Positions 1 through 7,917 are shown, numbered from the stretch's first letter. The stretch is 16,299 nt of DNA from Betaproteobacteria bacterium (GCA_025354965.1 JANXLW010000069.1:1-16299), one strand, 5' to 3'. A program made the numbers and translations. The notes: generated from the sequence alone by a model not told the origin.

Positions 1-61
1 GCAATATCTCGCTCCTGAATTCCGCGCTGTGCTTGCGACGCGTGACTCTCTTCGTTTCCAT
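1..61 (-). CDS. IS transposase OrfA, N-terminal fragment (cut by window edge)
   Basis: The minus strand opens with ATG at 61-59 and stays open to the window edge, giving 20 codons that include TRRKHSAEFRSEIL. A basic start followed by an [RK]-[KR]-x-[YHS]-[ST]-x-EF-[KR] pattern is typical of the first helix of the helix-turn-helix OrfA proteins of IS3-like and IS66-like elements (HTH_Tnp_1 type), which bind the element's ends. The ATG sits directly inside a palindromic element terminus at 62-89, with a weak AGG about 8 bases upstream. The rest of the element lies outside the window, so family and integrity cannot be settled. The call rests on a short N-terminus plus position, and I am moderately sure of it. 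Confidence 0.6.
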   Translation of the reverse strand, partial: METKRVTRRKHSAEFRSEIL

Positions 62-62
62 G

Positions 63-89
63 GTGTCCACCTGTTTGTTTCGTGGACAC
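63..89. repeat. Inverted repeat at IS terminus
   Basis: GTGTCCAC at 63-70 and its exact reverse complement GTGGACAC at 82-89 are separated by 11 bases. The inner arm nearly abuts the transposase ATG at 61. Such a subterminal palindrome is a plausible transposase binding site and would also overlap any promoter and ribosome binding site of the transposase. The match is seen directly; the role is inferred. Confidence 0.6.
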
Positions 90-660
90 TATGTTTAACC
101 GCTTGGAGGCAGGATTCAAGATGACATGACCAGCCGCTTACGAAAGCCGTAATCAAGAGAAAAACATTATGAGTCTTTGACACCACGAGGAGTCCCTGTA
201 AACCGCATGAGGCCATTATGGCTCGGGTTTTTGGGCATCCGAAGGCCCCTGGGCTGTTCAGTTTGAGTGCTCGCAGATCGGCCAATGACGAGCCCGCTGG
301 GCGCACTACGCTTTCGGACTGCAGCGCCCGCAGCCGTTGGCCGCAGCGTTCAGGGACACCGCTTCACTCACTCACCAACCGATGCGCTGATCGACCTCGA
401 AGTCCGGTGCGGGTTGCGCTTCCAAATCCCAATCCGTGCCAATTTGGCTGCCCTCTCCAGCTTGCGCATCGCTCTGGCAAAGATAGTCGCTGGCAGCCAG
501 GCAGCACAATGGCGACAACGTTTCTTTGAAACAATCCGTTCATTATCTGGCGCCACCCACACGCAAATGCAATACGACAAAATTCTGAAGATTGCTCAGG
601 TGACCTGTTCCCCATAAACCATAAACCGAGCACATTTTCATTTTTTGTTGCTTTTGATTA
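90..660. other. Gene-poor flank of the IS, no recognisable gene
   Basis: About 570 bases between the IS end and the regulatory region of the lipoprotein gene. Open frames of roughly 70-115 codons exist on both strands between 218 and 633, but they overlap one another, lack convincing ribosome binding sites, and give Ser/Arg/Pro-rich translations that I cannot match to any family. No tRNA, hairpin terminator or repeat array is visible. From about 630 the sequence turns AT-rich. The stretch could be decayed coding DNA next to an insertion sequence, but no parent gene can be named. Confidence 0.5.
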
Positions 661-669
661 GTAGAAAGA

Positions 670-710
670 TTGATCTAAAGCAAATCGAAGCGAGCATGCT
701 AGCGTACGAT
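670..710 (+). promoter_or_regulatory. Candidate FNR/Anr-type operator with -10 element
   Basis: TTGATCTAAAGCAA at 670-683 matches the FNR/Anr consensus TTGAT-N4-ATCAA at 9 of 10 defined positions. A -10-like TACGAT lies at 705-710. The centre of the operator (676.5) is 28.5 bases before the first base of the -10. An activator centred at -41.5 would be 29.5 bases away, so the geometry is within one base of a class II FNR-dependent promoter with a start near 717. No good -35 hexamer is present, as expected for an activator-dependent promoter. The predicted 5' leader is about 98 bases. The motif is visible; oxygen regulation is inferred. Confidence 0.4.
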
Positions 711-801
711 GAATCGTTGCAACTTGTAACAAAGTAAGCATTCATCCCGCGATACACGCAATCACGACTTTTTGGGTCACGCGGAGATCGTTTTCATTCT
801 T

Positions 802-807
802 AAGGAG
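802..807 (+). promoter_or_regulatory. Ribosome binding site deciding the lipoprotein start
   Basis: AAGGAG at 802-807 is 7 bases from ATG at 815 and only 4 from an in-frame GTG at 812. The spacing favours the ATG at 815. An ATG at 810 is followed directly by a stop and can be excluded. Confidence 0.7.
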
Positions 808-814
808 ACATGTG

Positions 815-2908
815 ATGAGCACTTGGCTTAGGTATCTGAAATTAATCCTGACTGTAATTCCGGTTTTTATGGCTGTTCTAGTTGCTGGTTGCGGTGGCGG
901 TGGAAGCGCTGCGCCACCGGTAGTGGTCGCACCGACTGTGTCAACGACAAGTCCGGCCACTATGGTTGCCAGCAGCGGCGCCCAAAACTTGGTCATTGCA
1001 GGCAATGGTTTTATTGCGGGCAACGTAGTGCAACTCAAGTGGGGTGCAGGAGCCGGCGCTAACGTGTGGACCACTACCAGTGCAACGCCAACCATCACTG
1101 CGACGCAAGTCACCGTTAGCATGAACCCCGGTGCAGTTGCCGACACCATCAACGTGCGGGTCTGCGTCACCAGCGCTGCGACCACTTGCTCAGACGGTAC
1201 AAAATTCGTTACCGTCACGGTTCCAGTCGGCACGGTTATCAGCGGTACGGCGGCGGCCGGCGCACCTGTCGTCGGTTATGTGTCGGTTCGCGACAGTTCT
1301 AGCAATGTTCAACCCGTCAAGACCAACATTCCAATTGCCGCAGATGGCAAGTATTCTGTTGATGTCGCAGGTTTGACGCCACCTTTTGCCTTTCTTGCCG
1401 ATGGCACGGTGGGTGGCAAGCGGGTTCAGCTGTATTCGGCCGGGCTGCAAGCAGATGTTGGCGGTACCATCAATATCACACCGTTCACTGATCTGATGGT
1501 CAGGAATATTGCGGGGTCGATCACCACAACCCTGGTCGATGCCATCGCCGCCAAGTTGCCGGCTCTGACAGCGACTCAGCTGGATGCCAAACGTGTTGAG
1601 TTGACGACCCAATTGACACCAATCCTTCAAGCTGCCGGCCTCAGTACCAGCATCGATTTATTGCGTGCCACCTTCAATGCCGACAGCACTGGTTTGGACC
1701 GGGTGCTCGATCTGGTCAAAGTTAATACCACTGTGCCAACGGCAGTGACGATCACCAATATTTTGGATGCGAATAACATGCTGACCGTCAACACGGCTAC
1801 TGGTGCCACGACGGGCGCGATTGGCGCTGGCGGTGTAACTTCAACCCCAACCACCCCGGTCGATTTGATCGCGCAAACATTCGCCAACGTTTCCAACTTC
1901 TTCGCAACCGGCCTGCCGAGTCCGACGGATGCAAACTTGATGGCATTGTTCAGCAGCGACTTCCTCGACAACGGTCGAGGCAGGGATGCCACGCTTACCG
2001 ACATTACCAGTGGCGGAACTGCCATGATCGGGATGAAGTTTGCCAACGTCGTGGTGGATTCAGTTGACACGGTAAGCGGTATTGCACTTGTGCATTTCAG
2101 ACCCGTCACTGCGACTGGCGCCAGTTTGTCCCAGGACATGCCTGGCGGCTCCATGGAGTGGCAAATGAAGCTCGAAGCTGGCGTCTGGAAAGCCTATGGC
2201 AATCAGCGCATCGCATCGGTGCAAATCAGGGCAACTGCAGACAAAAATGTTTGCACTAGCAGCAACATGAGCGGTTGTTCAGTAGGCACCACTTACAGCA
2301 CAGGGATTCATCTCGAAATCGATAACAAGGGCACGGCAGCCATCGGGTCGGCTGTGGTAACCGGTCCCGGACTTCCCGTCCGCGGATTGACCCTGACGCA
2401 ACAAGCCACTCAAACCTGGTTTGGTTTCACAAGCGTTGGTTGCAATGGTTGTTCAACCAACAACTACAACATGACCGATTCCCAAATAGACGCCATGGGC
2501 GCAGCCCCTTACAGCTACACGGTGAAGCTGTACAGCAACGCCGCAACGCCGGCCTTGCTAGCTACCTACACCGAAGTAGTTTCGGCCGCTCCGGTGCTCA
2601 ATAGTGTACTCGCCACCAAGGGTTTTCCGTCGGTGACAAGTGGTATGACCAGTATGCCAAGCGGTGGCACGATGACTCTGGGTTGGAGCATTCCAGCCGG
2701 TCTGCTGGGTGATCTGGTGAGTGTCAACGTCTGGCAGTCAAGTACCTCCAGTCAGTATGTCATGGCTGACCTTCAGGGCAAGACAAATACAACGGGAACG
2801 GCGATCCTGGTGATTCCGGCACCAATCAGCGGAAGCTGGACCAGCCGCAACATCTGGATCAGCGCCTGGGATCAAAACCTGGGTAAAGTCAATACCAATT
2901 ACCAGTAG
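815..2908 (+). CDS. Putative outer-surface lipoprotein with Ig-like (IPT/TIG-like) domain
   Basis: This is a 697-residue exported protein of unknown function. A type II signal peptide (hydrophobic residues 10-24) ends in lipobox VAGC with Cys26 as the lipidation site, followed by a GGGGS tether. Visible parts: a beta-rich IPT/TIG-like domain (about 40-137); a carboxypeptidase-regulatory-like beta domain (about 140-235) with the pattern GTAAAGAPV and DGKYSVDV; a helical, Thr/Ala-rich stretch (240-345); a part resembling the NTF2/SnoaL fold (about 347-467, ending EAGVWKAYGNQ); and C-terminal beta-rich modules to 697. Cysteines occur as close pairs (117/125, 480/488, 543/546), suggesting disulfides in an exported protein. 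The gene stands alone between an IS flank and its own terminator. It is probably a cell-surface or periplasm-facing binding or structural lipoprotein. The domain names are pattern judgements without a search, and the start at 815 rests on ribosome binding site spacing. Confidence 0.8.
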   Translation: MSTWLRYLKLILTVIPVFMAVLVAGCGGGGSAAPPVVVAPTVSTTSPATMVASSGAQNLVIAGNGFIAGNVVQLKWGAGAGANVWTTTSATPTITATQVTVSMNPGAVADTINVRVCVTSAATTCSDGTKFVTVTVPVGTVISGTAAAGAPVVGYVSVRDSSSNVQPVKTNIPIAADGKYSVDVAGLTPPFAFLADGTVGGKRVQLYSAGLQADVGGTINITPFTDLMVRNIAGSITTTLVDAIAAKLPALTATQLDAKRVELTTQLTPILQAAGLSTSIDLLRATFNADSTGLDRVLDLVKVNTTVPTAVTITNILDANNMLTVNTATGATTGAIGAGGVTSTPTTPVDLIAQTFANVSNFFATGLPSPTDANLMALFSSDFLDNGRGRDATLTDITSGGTAMIGMKFANVVVDSVDTVSGIALVHFRPVTATGASLSQDMPGGSMEWQMKLEAGVWKAYGNQRIASVQIRATADKNVCTSSNMSGCSVGTTYSTGIHLEIDNKGTAAIGSAVVTGPGLPVRGLTLTQQATQTWFGFTSVGCNGCSTNNYNMTDSQIDAMGAAPYSYTVKLYSNAATPALLATYTEVVSAAPVLNSVLATKGFPSVTSGMTSMPSGGTMTLGWSIPAGLLGDLVSVNVWQSSTSSQYVMADLQGKTNTTGTAILVIPAPISGSWTSRNIWISAWDQNLGKVNTNYQ

Positions 2909-2921
2909 CCAAAACCAGGGT

Positions 2922-2953
2922 AAAAAAGGCGGCTCATTGAGCCGCCTTTTTTT
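2922..2953. terminator. Strong bidirectional Rho-independent terminator
   Basis: The hairpin GGCGGCTC/GAGCCGCC (2928-2935 with 2939-2946, loop ATT) is flanked by six A on the left (2922-2927) and seven T on the right (2947-2953). It sits 14 bases after the lipoprotein stop and can end transcription from either side, separating that gene from the convergent GNAT-glmM genes. Confidence 0.9.
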
Positions 2954-3015
2954 CTGGTGCGCTGGAAATGAAAGGCAGCTTTACGGCGCCACGTGCTGTA
3001 GAGGGAAACGAGACA

Positions 3016-3042
3016 TGGAGCGGGTTCCCTTCACCCGCTCCA
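3016..3042 (-). terminator. Hairpin, probable end of the folP-glmM-GNAT transcript
   Basis: A perfect 10-base-pair stem pairs 3016-3025 with 3033-3042 across a 7-base loop, 32 bases downstream of the GNAT stop codon on the minus strand. The sequence after the stem on that strand is pyrimidine-rich but has no clean T run, so termination may be weak or the hairpin may mainly protect the 3' end. Confidence 0.5.
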
Positions 3043-3074
3043 CATCTTCCCAAGCCGCGCCAATTCTGGGCGCG

Positions 3075-3608
3075 CTACCTCAGCAACTTTTGCAGAAATT
3101 GCGCCTGACCCATTGCCGGGTCCAACTGGTAGCTGGAAAATCCGATTCGCTGATACAGTTTGATGGCGTCGACATTGCCCTGCAGCACTTCCAGTGTGAG
3201 CTTGCAAGCGCCACGCTTACCAGCAATTTCTTCGACCAGTTGCAGCATCTTTTCGGCGACGCGCTGCCCCCGTTGATCAGGCATTACCACCACATCGTGA
3301 ACATTGACCAAAGGCCGGCAAGCAAAGGTCGAAAATCCTTCGATGCAGTTGACCAGACCGACCGGGATTTCCACGCCGCTTGCGTCAACTTCACTGAATG
3401 CCAACACACTGAAAGCCTGTGGGCGTTCGGCCAGCGATGACACCAGATTCATTCTGACAAATTCGGTTAAGGGCTCACTGCCGCCCATCGGGTCGCGAGC
3501 ATAGGCATCGAGCAAGCAGACCAGTGCAGTGGCATGCGCCGGGTTGCTGTAATCTGCCCGACAGATGCGTAAAGTCGCGATAACAGGTGGAGAAACTGGC
3601 ACGCTCAA
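3075..3608 (-). CDS. GNAT-family N-acetyltransferase
   Basis: This is a single-domain acetyltransferase of the GNAT superfamily, which transfers acetyl from acetyl-CoA to an amine; the substrate is unknown. From the TTG at 3608 it has 177 residues. The acetyl-CoA pyrophosphate-binding motif A is clear: VNVHDVVVMPDQRGQRVAEK around residues 101-120, with the Q-R-G-x-x-[AG] loop at 112-117. Motif B follows as LYQRIGF (151-157) after NVDAIK. The start is uncertain: TTG at 3608 overlaps the glmM stop, GTG at 3602 is next, and ATG at 3641 would overlap glmM by 37 bases. The overlap with glmM implies co-transcription and translational coupling. It could acetylate a small molecule or a protein; nothing in the sequence decides. 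Confidence 0.85.
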   Translation of the reverse strand: MSVPVSPPVIATLRICRADYSNPAHATALVCLLDAYARDPMGGSEPLTEFVRMNLVSSLAERPQAFSVLAFSEVDASGVEIPVGLVNCIEGFSTFACRPLVNVHDVVVMPDQRGQRVAEKMLQLVEEIAGKRGACKLTLEVLQGNVDAIKLYQRIGFSSYQLDPAMGQAQFLQKLLR

Positions 3609-4936
3609 GCCACAATCGTATCGGCAATCCGCTGTGCACATGCTTTGGCCTGGACAGCATCACGCGCCTCGACCATCACACGCAACAAAGGCTCGGTGCC
3701 GCTGGGACGAATCAGCAATCGACCCGTGTCGCCGAGTTCAGCTTGCACCGCTTGCGTTTCATTGGCCAGATCAAGGCTGGCTTTCCAGTCCTGGCCGGGC
3801 TTCAAGCGAACATTGATCAGGGTTTGCGGAAACAGCGTAACTCCGGCCAACAACTCTGCCACGCTCTTGCCACTTCGAACACAGGCTTGCAGCACCTGCA
3901 GGGCCGAAATCAAACCGTCACCGGTCGTGTGTTTGTCAAGCACCAGCAGGTGTCCGGAGCCCTCACCGCCGATCAGCCATTTGTGCTTTTCCAGTTCCTC
4001 CAACACGTAGCGATCACCCACCTTGGCGCGCACAAACTGAACACCGCGAGCCTTGAGCGCCACCTCCACGGCCATATTGGTCATCAAAGTACCCACCACA
4101 CCGGCCACGTGCTCGTCACGCCCCAGGCGGTCGTCGGCCAGCAGGTAAAGAAGCTCATCACCGTTGTACAAGCGGCCGCTGGCGTCAACCAGTTGCAGCC
4201 GATCGGCATCGCCGTCCAGCGCCACGCCGAAATGCGCGCGATAAACTTTGACCGCCTCTATCAATGCACCTGGGTGGGTGGCTCCCACTTGGTGATTGAT
4301 GTTCAAACCGTCGGGCGAACAACCGATGGCAACTACCTCGGCGCCCAGTTCGTGAAACACCTTGGGCGCAACCTGGTAACCCGCACCGTTTGCGGCATCG
4401 ACTACGATCTTCAATCCTCTGAGCGTCAATTCGTTGGCAAAAGTGCTTTTACAAAATTCAATGTAACGACCAGCCGCATCATCGAGGCGACGCGTCTTGC
4501 CCAGATCGGCGGAGTCGGCCCACGCTGGCGCCTCGTTCAGTGCAGCCTCAACGTCACACTCCCAGGCATCTGACAACTTGCTACCTTGAGCACCGAAAAA
4601 CTTGATGCCGTTGTCGGCAAAAGGATTGTGGCTGGCACTGATGACCACACCCAAAGAAGCCCGTTGAGCGCGCGTAAGATAGGCCACACCCGGTGTCGGC
4701 AATGGGCCTAGTAAAACAACATCGACACCGGCAGAATTGAAACCGCTCTCCAGGGCGCTCTCCAGCATATAGCCTGAAATGCGGGTATCTTTGCCGATCA
4801 ACACGGTCGGTCGAGCTTCAGTTTTCTTGAGGACGCGTCCCACCGCATGGGCCAGACGCAAAACAAAATCCGGCGTGATCGGCGCTTGCCCGACGGTACC
4901 GCGGATGCCGTCCGTTCCGAAATATTTTCTACTCAT
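3605..4936 (-). CDS. glmM: Phosphoglucosamine mutase GlmM
   Basis: GlmM converts glucosamine-6-phosphate to glucosamine-1-phosphate in the cytosol, on the way to UDP-GlcNAc for peptidoglycan and lipopolysaccharide. The 443 residues match the family's usual length (about 445). Motifs in order: N-terminal KYFGTDGIRG; catalytic phosphoserine loop SASHNP with Ser102; metal-binding DGDADR at 241-246; sugar-binding GEGSGH at 324-329; and phosphate-binding RPSGTEP at 410-416. All key residues are present and sit at the same numbers as in the E. coli enzyme. It starts at ATG 40 bases after folP, the conserved folP-glmM order, and overlaps the GNAT gene at its 3' end. GlmM enzymes are activated by phosphorylation of the active serine (family knowledge). 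Confidence 0.97.
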   Translation of the reverse strand: MSRKYFGTDGIRGTVGQAPITPDFVLRLAHAVGRVLKKTEARPTVLIGKDTRISGYMLESALESGFNSAGVDVVLLGPLPTPGVAYLTRAQRASLGVVISASHNPFADNGIKFFGAQGSKLSDAWECDVEAALNEAPAWADSADLGKTRRLDDAAGRYIEFCKSTFANELTLRGLKIVVDAANGAGYQVAPKVFHELGAEVVAIGCSPDGLNINHQVGATHPGALIEAVKVYRAHFGVALDGDADRLQLVDASGRLYNGDELLYLLADDRLGRDEHVAGVVGTLMTNMAVEVALKARGVQFVRAKVGDRYVLEELEKHKWLIGGEGSGHLLVLDKHTTGDGLISALQVLQACVRSGKSVAELLAGVTLFPQTLINVRLKPGQDWKASLDLANETQAVQAELGDTGRLLIRPSGTEPLLRVMVEARDAVQAKACAQRIADTIVA

Positions 4937-4976
4937 TTTGTCACTATGCCCTTGGATTGATTGACTTTGCAGCTAG

Positions 4977-5867
4977 TTATTTTATAGCGCCTAGCACCTT
5001 CATTGCCTGCATTGTTTCATACACGTCATGCACGCGAACGATGGATGCGCCACGCTGGATTGCCAGCACAGCCGCAATCACGCTGGCCACCATGCGCTCA
5101 CCACCACCCAGGCTTTGGACCAATGTACTCGCGGTGCCAGCGACCGCTGCCAAGGAAGACTTTCGCGACCAACCAACCAATATTGGATAGCCTTGCGCCA
5201 GTAGCTCATCCTGGCGCGCCAGCAACTCAAAATTCTGCGCCACCGTTTTACCAAAACCAATACCGGGGTCAATGACAATTCGATCTTTGTTCACGCCCTG
5301 TTGTTCCAAAGCCCGGGCTATTCGCGTCAGAAACAAGCACACTTGAGAAACCACATCACCCTGCATGGGCTCGACCTGCATGCTGATTGGTTCGCGGTGC
5401 ATGTGCATCAGACAGACGCCACATGACGGGTGCTCCGCCACAACTTGCATGCCGCTCAATGCGTCGGCTATTTGATAGCCATTGCTGTCCGTCAAGGTCT
5501 CTGTCCAGCGCAAGGCATAGATGTCATTGATGATGTCGACCCCAAGGTCGAGTACTGCCTGCATGACTTTTGGCTTGTAGCTGTCCACAGAAATCGGCAC
5601 ACCCAGTTTGATGGCGTCACGCACGACCGGCAGCACTCGCGCCAATTCTTCTTCCAGAGTTATGGGCAGTGCGCCTGGACGCGACGATTCGCCGCCGATA
5701 TCGAGAATATCGGCACCGTCTTGGAGCAGCTTTTCACAATGCTGCAAAGCCGCCACCGTGGAGGCATGGTGACCACCGTCCGAAAAAGAGTCGGGTGTGA
5801 CATTGACAATGCCCATGACTTTGGGGCTTGTCAAATCAAGCAGAAATCGGGTGGTATTCCATTTCAT
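4977..5867 (-). CDS. folP: Dihydropteroate synthase
   Basis: FolP condenses 6-hydroxymethyl-7,8-dihydropterin diphosphate with p-aminobenzoate to form dihydropteroate, the committed folate step and the sulfonamide target. The protein is a 296-residue TIM barrel. Visible motifs: GIVNVTPDSFSDGG (19-32), with the metal-binding Asn22; DIGGESSRPGA (56-66); SVDSYKP (93-99); IINDI (112-116), with Asn114; DPGIGFGKT (200-208); GWSRKS (232-237), with the pterin-contacting Lys236; and RVHDV (278-282). It is slightly longer than E. coli FolP because of an extra segment around 120-150, before MHMHREP. It is separated from ftsH by a terminator, so it should have its own promoter in 5868-5940, though I see no convincing one. 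It is probably co-transcribed with glmM. Confidence 0.97.
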   Translation of the reverse strand: MKWNTTRFLLDLTSPKVMGIVNVTPDSFSDGGHHASTVAALQHCEKLLQDGADILDIGGESSRPGALPITLEEELARVLPVVRDAIKLGVPISVDSYKPKVMQAVLDLGVDIINDIYALRWTETLTDSNGYQIADALSGMQVVAEHPSCGVCLMHMHREPISMQVEPMQGDVVSQVCLFLTRIARALEQQGVNKDRIVIDPGIGFGKTVAQNFELLARQDELLAQGYPILVGWSRKSSLAAVAGTASTLVQSLGGGERMVASVIAAVLAIQRGASIVRVHDVYETMQAMKVLGAIK

Positions 5868-5930
5868 GAAGAATCTGGCAGCGTGTGCGCAATATCAATT
5901 TGCAAGCTCATCAAACGCACTAGCCGGAAT

Positions 5931-5960
5931 TTTCAAAATAAAAACGGGGCGACTCGCCCC
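5931..5960 (-). terminator. Rho-independent terminator after ftsH
   Basis: The hairpin GGGGCG/CGCCCC (5946-5951 with 5955-5960, 3-base loop) is followed on the minus strand by GTTTTTATTTT. It lies 26 bases beyond the ftsH stop codon and separates the rlmE-ftsH transcript from folP-glmM. Confidence 0.85.
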
Positions 5961-5986
5961 GCATTTGCCTTTGACGAATCCAGCCT

Positions 5987-7906
5987 TCAGGCGGCACTGG
6001 GCGCCGTGTCGGTTTTAACCGCCGGTGCACCACCACTGCTGCTGTCACCGCCCGCAGCCGCAATGCGTGGTGCCCAGTCTTTCGGTGGACGGGGTTCTTT
6101 GCCGGCCATGATGTCGTCCAACTGGTCGCTGTCAATGGTTTCCCACTCCAGCAAAGCCTTGGCCATGGCATGTATCTTGTCCTGATTGTCTTCAATGAGC
6201 TTGCGCGCCTGACTGTACTGCTGGTCAATAATACGACGCACCTCGGCGTCGACCTTTTGCATGGTCTGCTCGCTCATATTGGTAGTCTTGGTTACCGAGC
6301 GACCCAGGAATACTTCGCCCTCGTTTTCGGCATACACCATGGGACCCAGGGCATCGGTCATGCCGTAACGTGTCACCATGTCGCGCGCGATGTGAGTGGC
6401 ACGCTCAAAGTCGTTGCTGGCGCCGGTGGTCATCTGGTTCATGAAAACCTCTTCCGCAATCCGCCCCCCGAACAGCATGCTGATCTGGTGCAACATATAT
6501 TCACTGTCATAGCTGTAACGATCCTGCGCCGGCAGACTCATGGTGACACCCAGGGCGCGCCCCCTGGGAATGATGGTCACTTTATGCACCGGGTCGCACT
6601 TGGACAAAATCTTGCCGATCAAGGCATGACCTGACTCGTGGTAGGCCGTATTGCGGCGTTCGCTTTCCGGCATCACCATGCTCTTGCGCTCAGGTCCCAT
6701 GAGGATCTTGTCTTTGGCTTTTTCAAAATCCTGCATTTCAACGGTTCGCGCACTGCGCCGCGCCGCCATCAAAGCGGCTTCGTTGCACAGATTGGCCAGG
6801 TCGGCACCCGACATCCCAGGTGTGCCCCGCGCGATGACACCCGAATTGACATCCTGGCCCAATGGCACCTTGCGCATGTGGACGTTAAGAATCTGTTCGC
6901 GACCGCGAATATCGGGCAGCGAGACGTACACCTGTCGATCAAAACGCCCGGGGCGCAGCAAGGCTGCATCAAGAATATCAGGGCGGTTAGTTGCCGCCAC
7001 CACGATCACGCCCGCATTGGTCTCGAAACCATCCATCTCAACCAGCATCTGATTCAGCGTTTGTTCACGTTCGTCATTGCCGCCGCCCAGACCCGCGCCG
7101 CGCTGCCGGCCGACCGCGTCAATTTCATCAATGAAGATGATGCAGGGAGCATTTTTCTTGGCGTTGTCGAACATGTCGCGCACTCGGGATGCGCCCACGC
7201 CAACAAACATTTCAACAAAATCAGACCCCGAAATCGAGAAGAAGGGAACTTTGGCCTCGCCGGCAATACCCTTGGCAAGCAGCGTCTTGCCGGTACCCGG
7301 CGGACCAATCAACAACAAACCACGAGGTATGCGCCCGCCAAGTTTCTGGAACCGTTGCGGATCTTTCAGAAAATCGACAATTTCCTTGACCTCTTCCTTG
7401 GCCTCGTCACAGCCGGCCACGTCGGAAAAAGTCACCTGGTTGGTGTTCTCGTCAAGCAGGCGTGCCTTGGATTTACCAAAGCTGAACGCGCCACCCTTGC
7501 CTCCGCCCTGCATCTGGCGCATGAAATAGACCCAGACACCAATCAGCAACAGCATGGGACCCCAACTGACCAGCAGAGTCATGAGCAAGGAACCCTCTTC
7601 GCGCGCCTTGACATCAAACTTGACGCCATTGGCAATCAGGTCACCAACAAGTCCCCGGTCAAGGTAAGTCGCAGTGGTTCTGATCTTGCGGTCATCATTG
7701 GTGACAGCGATAATTTCAGTGCCGCCCTGGCCCTCCTGGATGATGGCGCTCTTGATGCGCTTGCCACGAACCTCTTCAAGGAAATCGGAGTACCCCAGAT
7801 ACCCGGCGTTGGCCGTCCCTCGGGTGTCAAACTGCTTGAAGACAGTGAACAGCACAAGCGCAATGACAAGCCACACGGCAATTTTCGAGAACCACTGATT
7901 ATTCAA
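5987..7906 (-). CDS. ftsH: ATP-dependent zinc metalloprotease FtsH
   Basis: FtsH is a hexameric inner-membrane AAA+ protease that degrades misfolded membrane proteins and regulators such as sigma-32 and LpxC (roles known from E. coli). With the TTG start at 7906 it has 639 residues. Order: transmembrane helix 1 (about 8-23), periplasmic domain, transmembrane helix 2 (about 107-128), Walker A GPPGTGKT (201-208), Walker B IIFIDEID (256-263), second region of homology with LLRPGRFD (317-324), and zinc site HESGH (423-427) with Asp499 as likely third ligand. The tail is Ala/Gly/Ser-rich. I chose TTG at 7906, giving MNNQWFSK, because GGAG at 7914-7917 lies 7 bases upstream. An in-frame TTG at 7918 would place the start inside that ribosome binding site. 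It lies downstream of rlmE, as in E. coli. Confidence 0.97.
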   Translation of the reverse strand: MNNQWFSKIAVWLVIALVLFTVFKQFDTRGTANAGYLGYSDFLEEVRGKRIKSAIIQEGQGGTEIIAVTNDDRKIRTTATYLDRGLVGDLIANGVKFDVKAREEGSLLMTLLVSWGPMLLLIGVWVYFMRQMQGGGKGGAFSFGKSKARLLDENTNQVTFSDVAGCDEAKEEVKEIVDFLKDPQRFQKLGGRIPRGLLLIGPPGTGKTLLAKGIAGEAKVPFFSISGSDFVEMFVGVGASRVRDMFDNAKKNAPCIIFIDEIDAVGRQRGAGLGGGNDEREQTLNQMLVEMDGFETNAGVIVVAATNRPDILDAALLRPGRFDRQVYVSLPDIRGREQILNVHMRKVPLGQDVNSGVIARGTPGMSGADLANLCNEAALMAARRSARTVEMQDFEKAKDKILMGPERKSMVMPESERRNTAYHESGHALIGKILSKCDPVHKVTIIPRGRALGVTMSLPAQDRYSYDSEYMLHQISMLFGGRIAEEVFMNQMTTGASNDFERATHIARDMVTRYGMTDALGPMVYAENEGEVFLGRSVTKTTNMSEQTMQKVDAEVRRIIDQQYSQARKLIEDNQDKIHAMAKALLEWETIDSDQLDDIMAGKEPRPPKDWAPRIAAAGGDSSSGGAPAVKTDTAPSAA

Positions 7907-7913
7907 GCGAGGC

Positions 7914-7917
7914 TCCA
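7914..7917 (-). promoter_or_regulatory. Ribosome binding site deciding the ftsH start
   Basis: GGAG on the minus strand at 7917-7914 is 7 bases from TTG at 7906. This places the ftsH start four codons inside the longest open frame. Confidence 0.7.

Larger units (their letters stand above)
1..89 (-). mobile_element. Partial insertion sequence, one terminus
   Basis: This is the outer end of an insertion sequence whose body continues left of the window. It comprises the start of a transposase OrfA (61-1) and, immediately outside it, a terminus built on the perfect 8-base inverted repeat GTGTCCAC (63-70) and GTGGACAC (82-89) with 11 bases between. The likely outer boundary is at 88-90, reading TGTCCACG into the element on the minus strand. 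A target duplication cannot be tested because the other end is missing. That the window begins inside an IS suggests, as an inference, that it is a contig end broken at a repeat. Confidence 0.55.

Noticed and set aside
207..266. Possible 19-codon small peptide with GAGGAG upstream
   Set aside because: The ribosome-binding-like sequence is too far from the ATG and the peptide has no distinctive feature.
218..617. Small overlapping open frames next to the IS
   Set aside because: There are competing frames on both strands, weak start signals and no recognisable motif; treated as non-coding or decayed.
611..626. Two copies of a CCATAAA repeat
   Set aside because: Only two short tandem copies; likely chance.
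3587..4573. 328-codon open frame opposite glmM
   Set aside because: It is antisense to glmM, whose catalytic motifs are all intact; the translation is His/Gln-rich as expected from a shadow frame.
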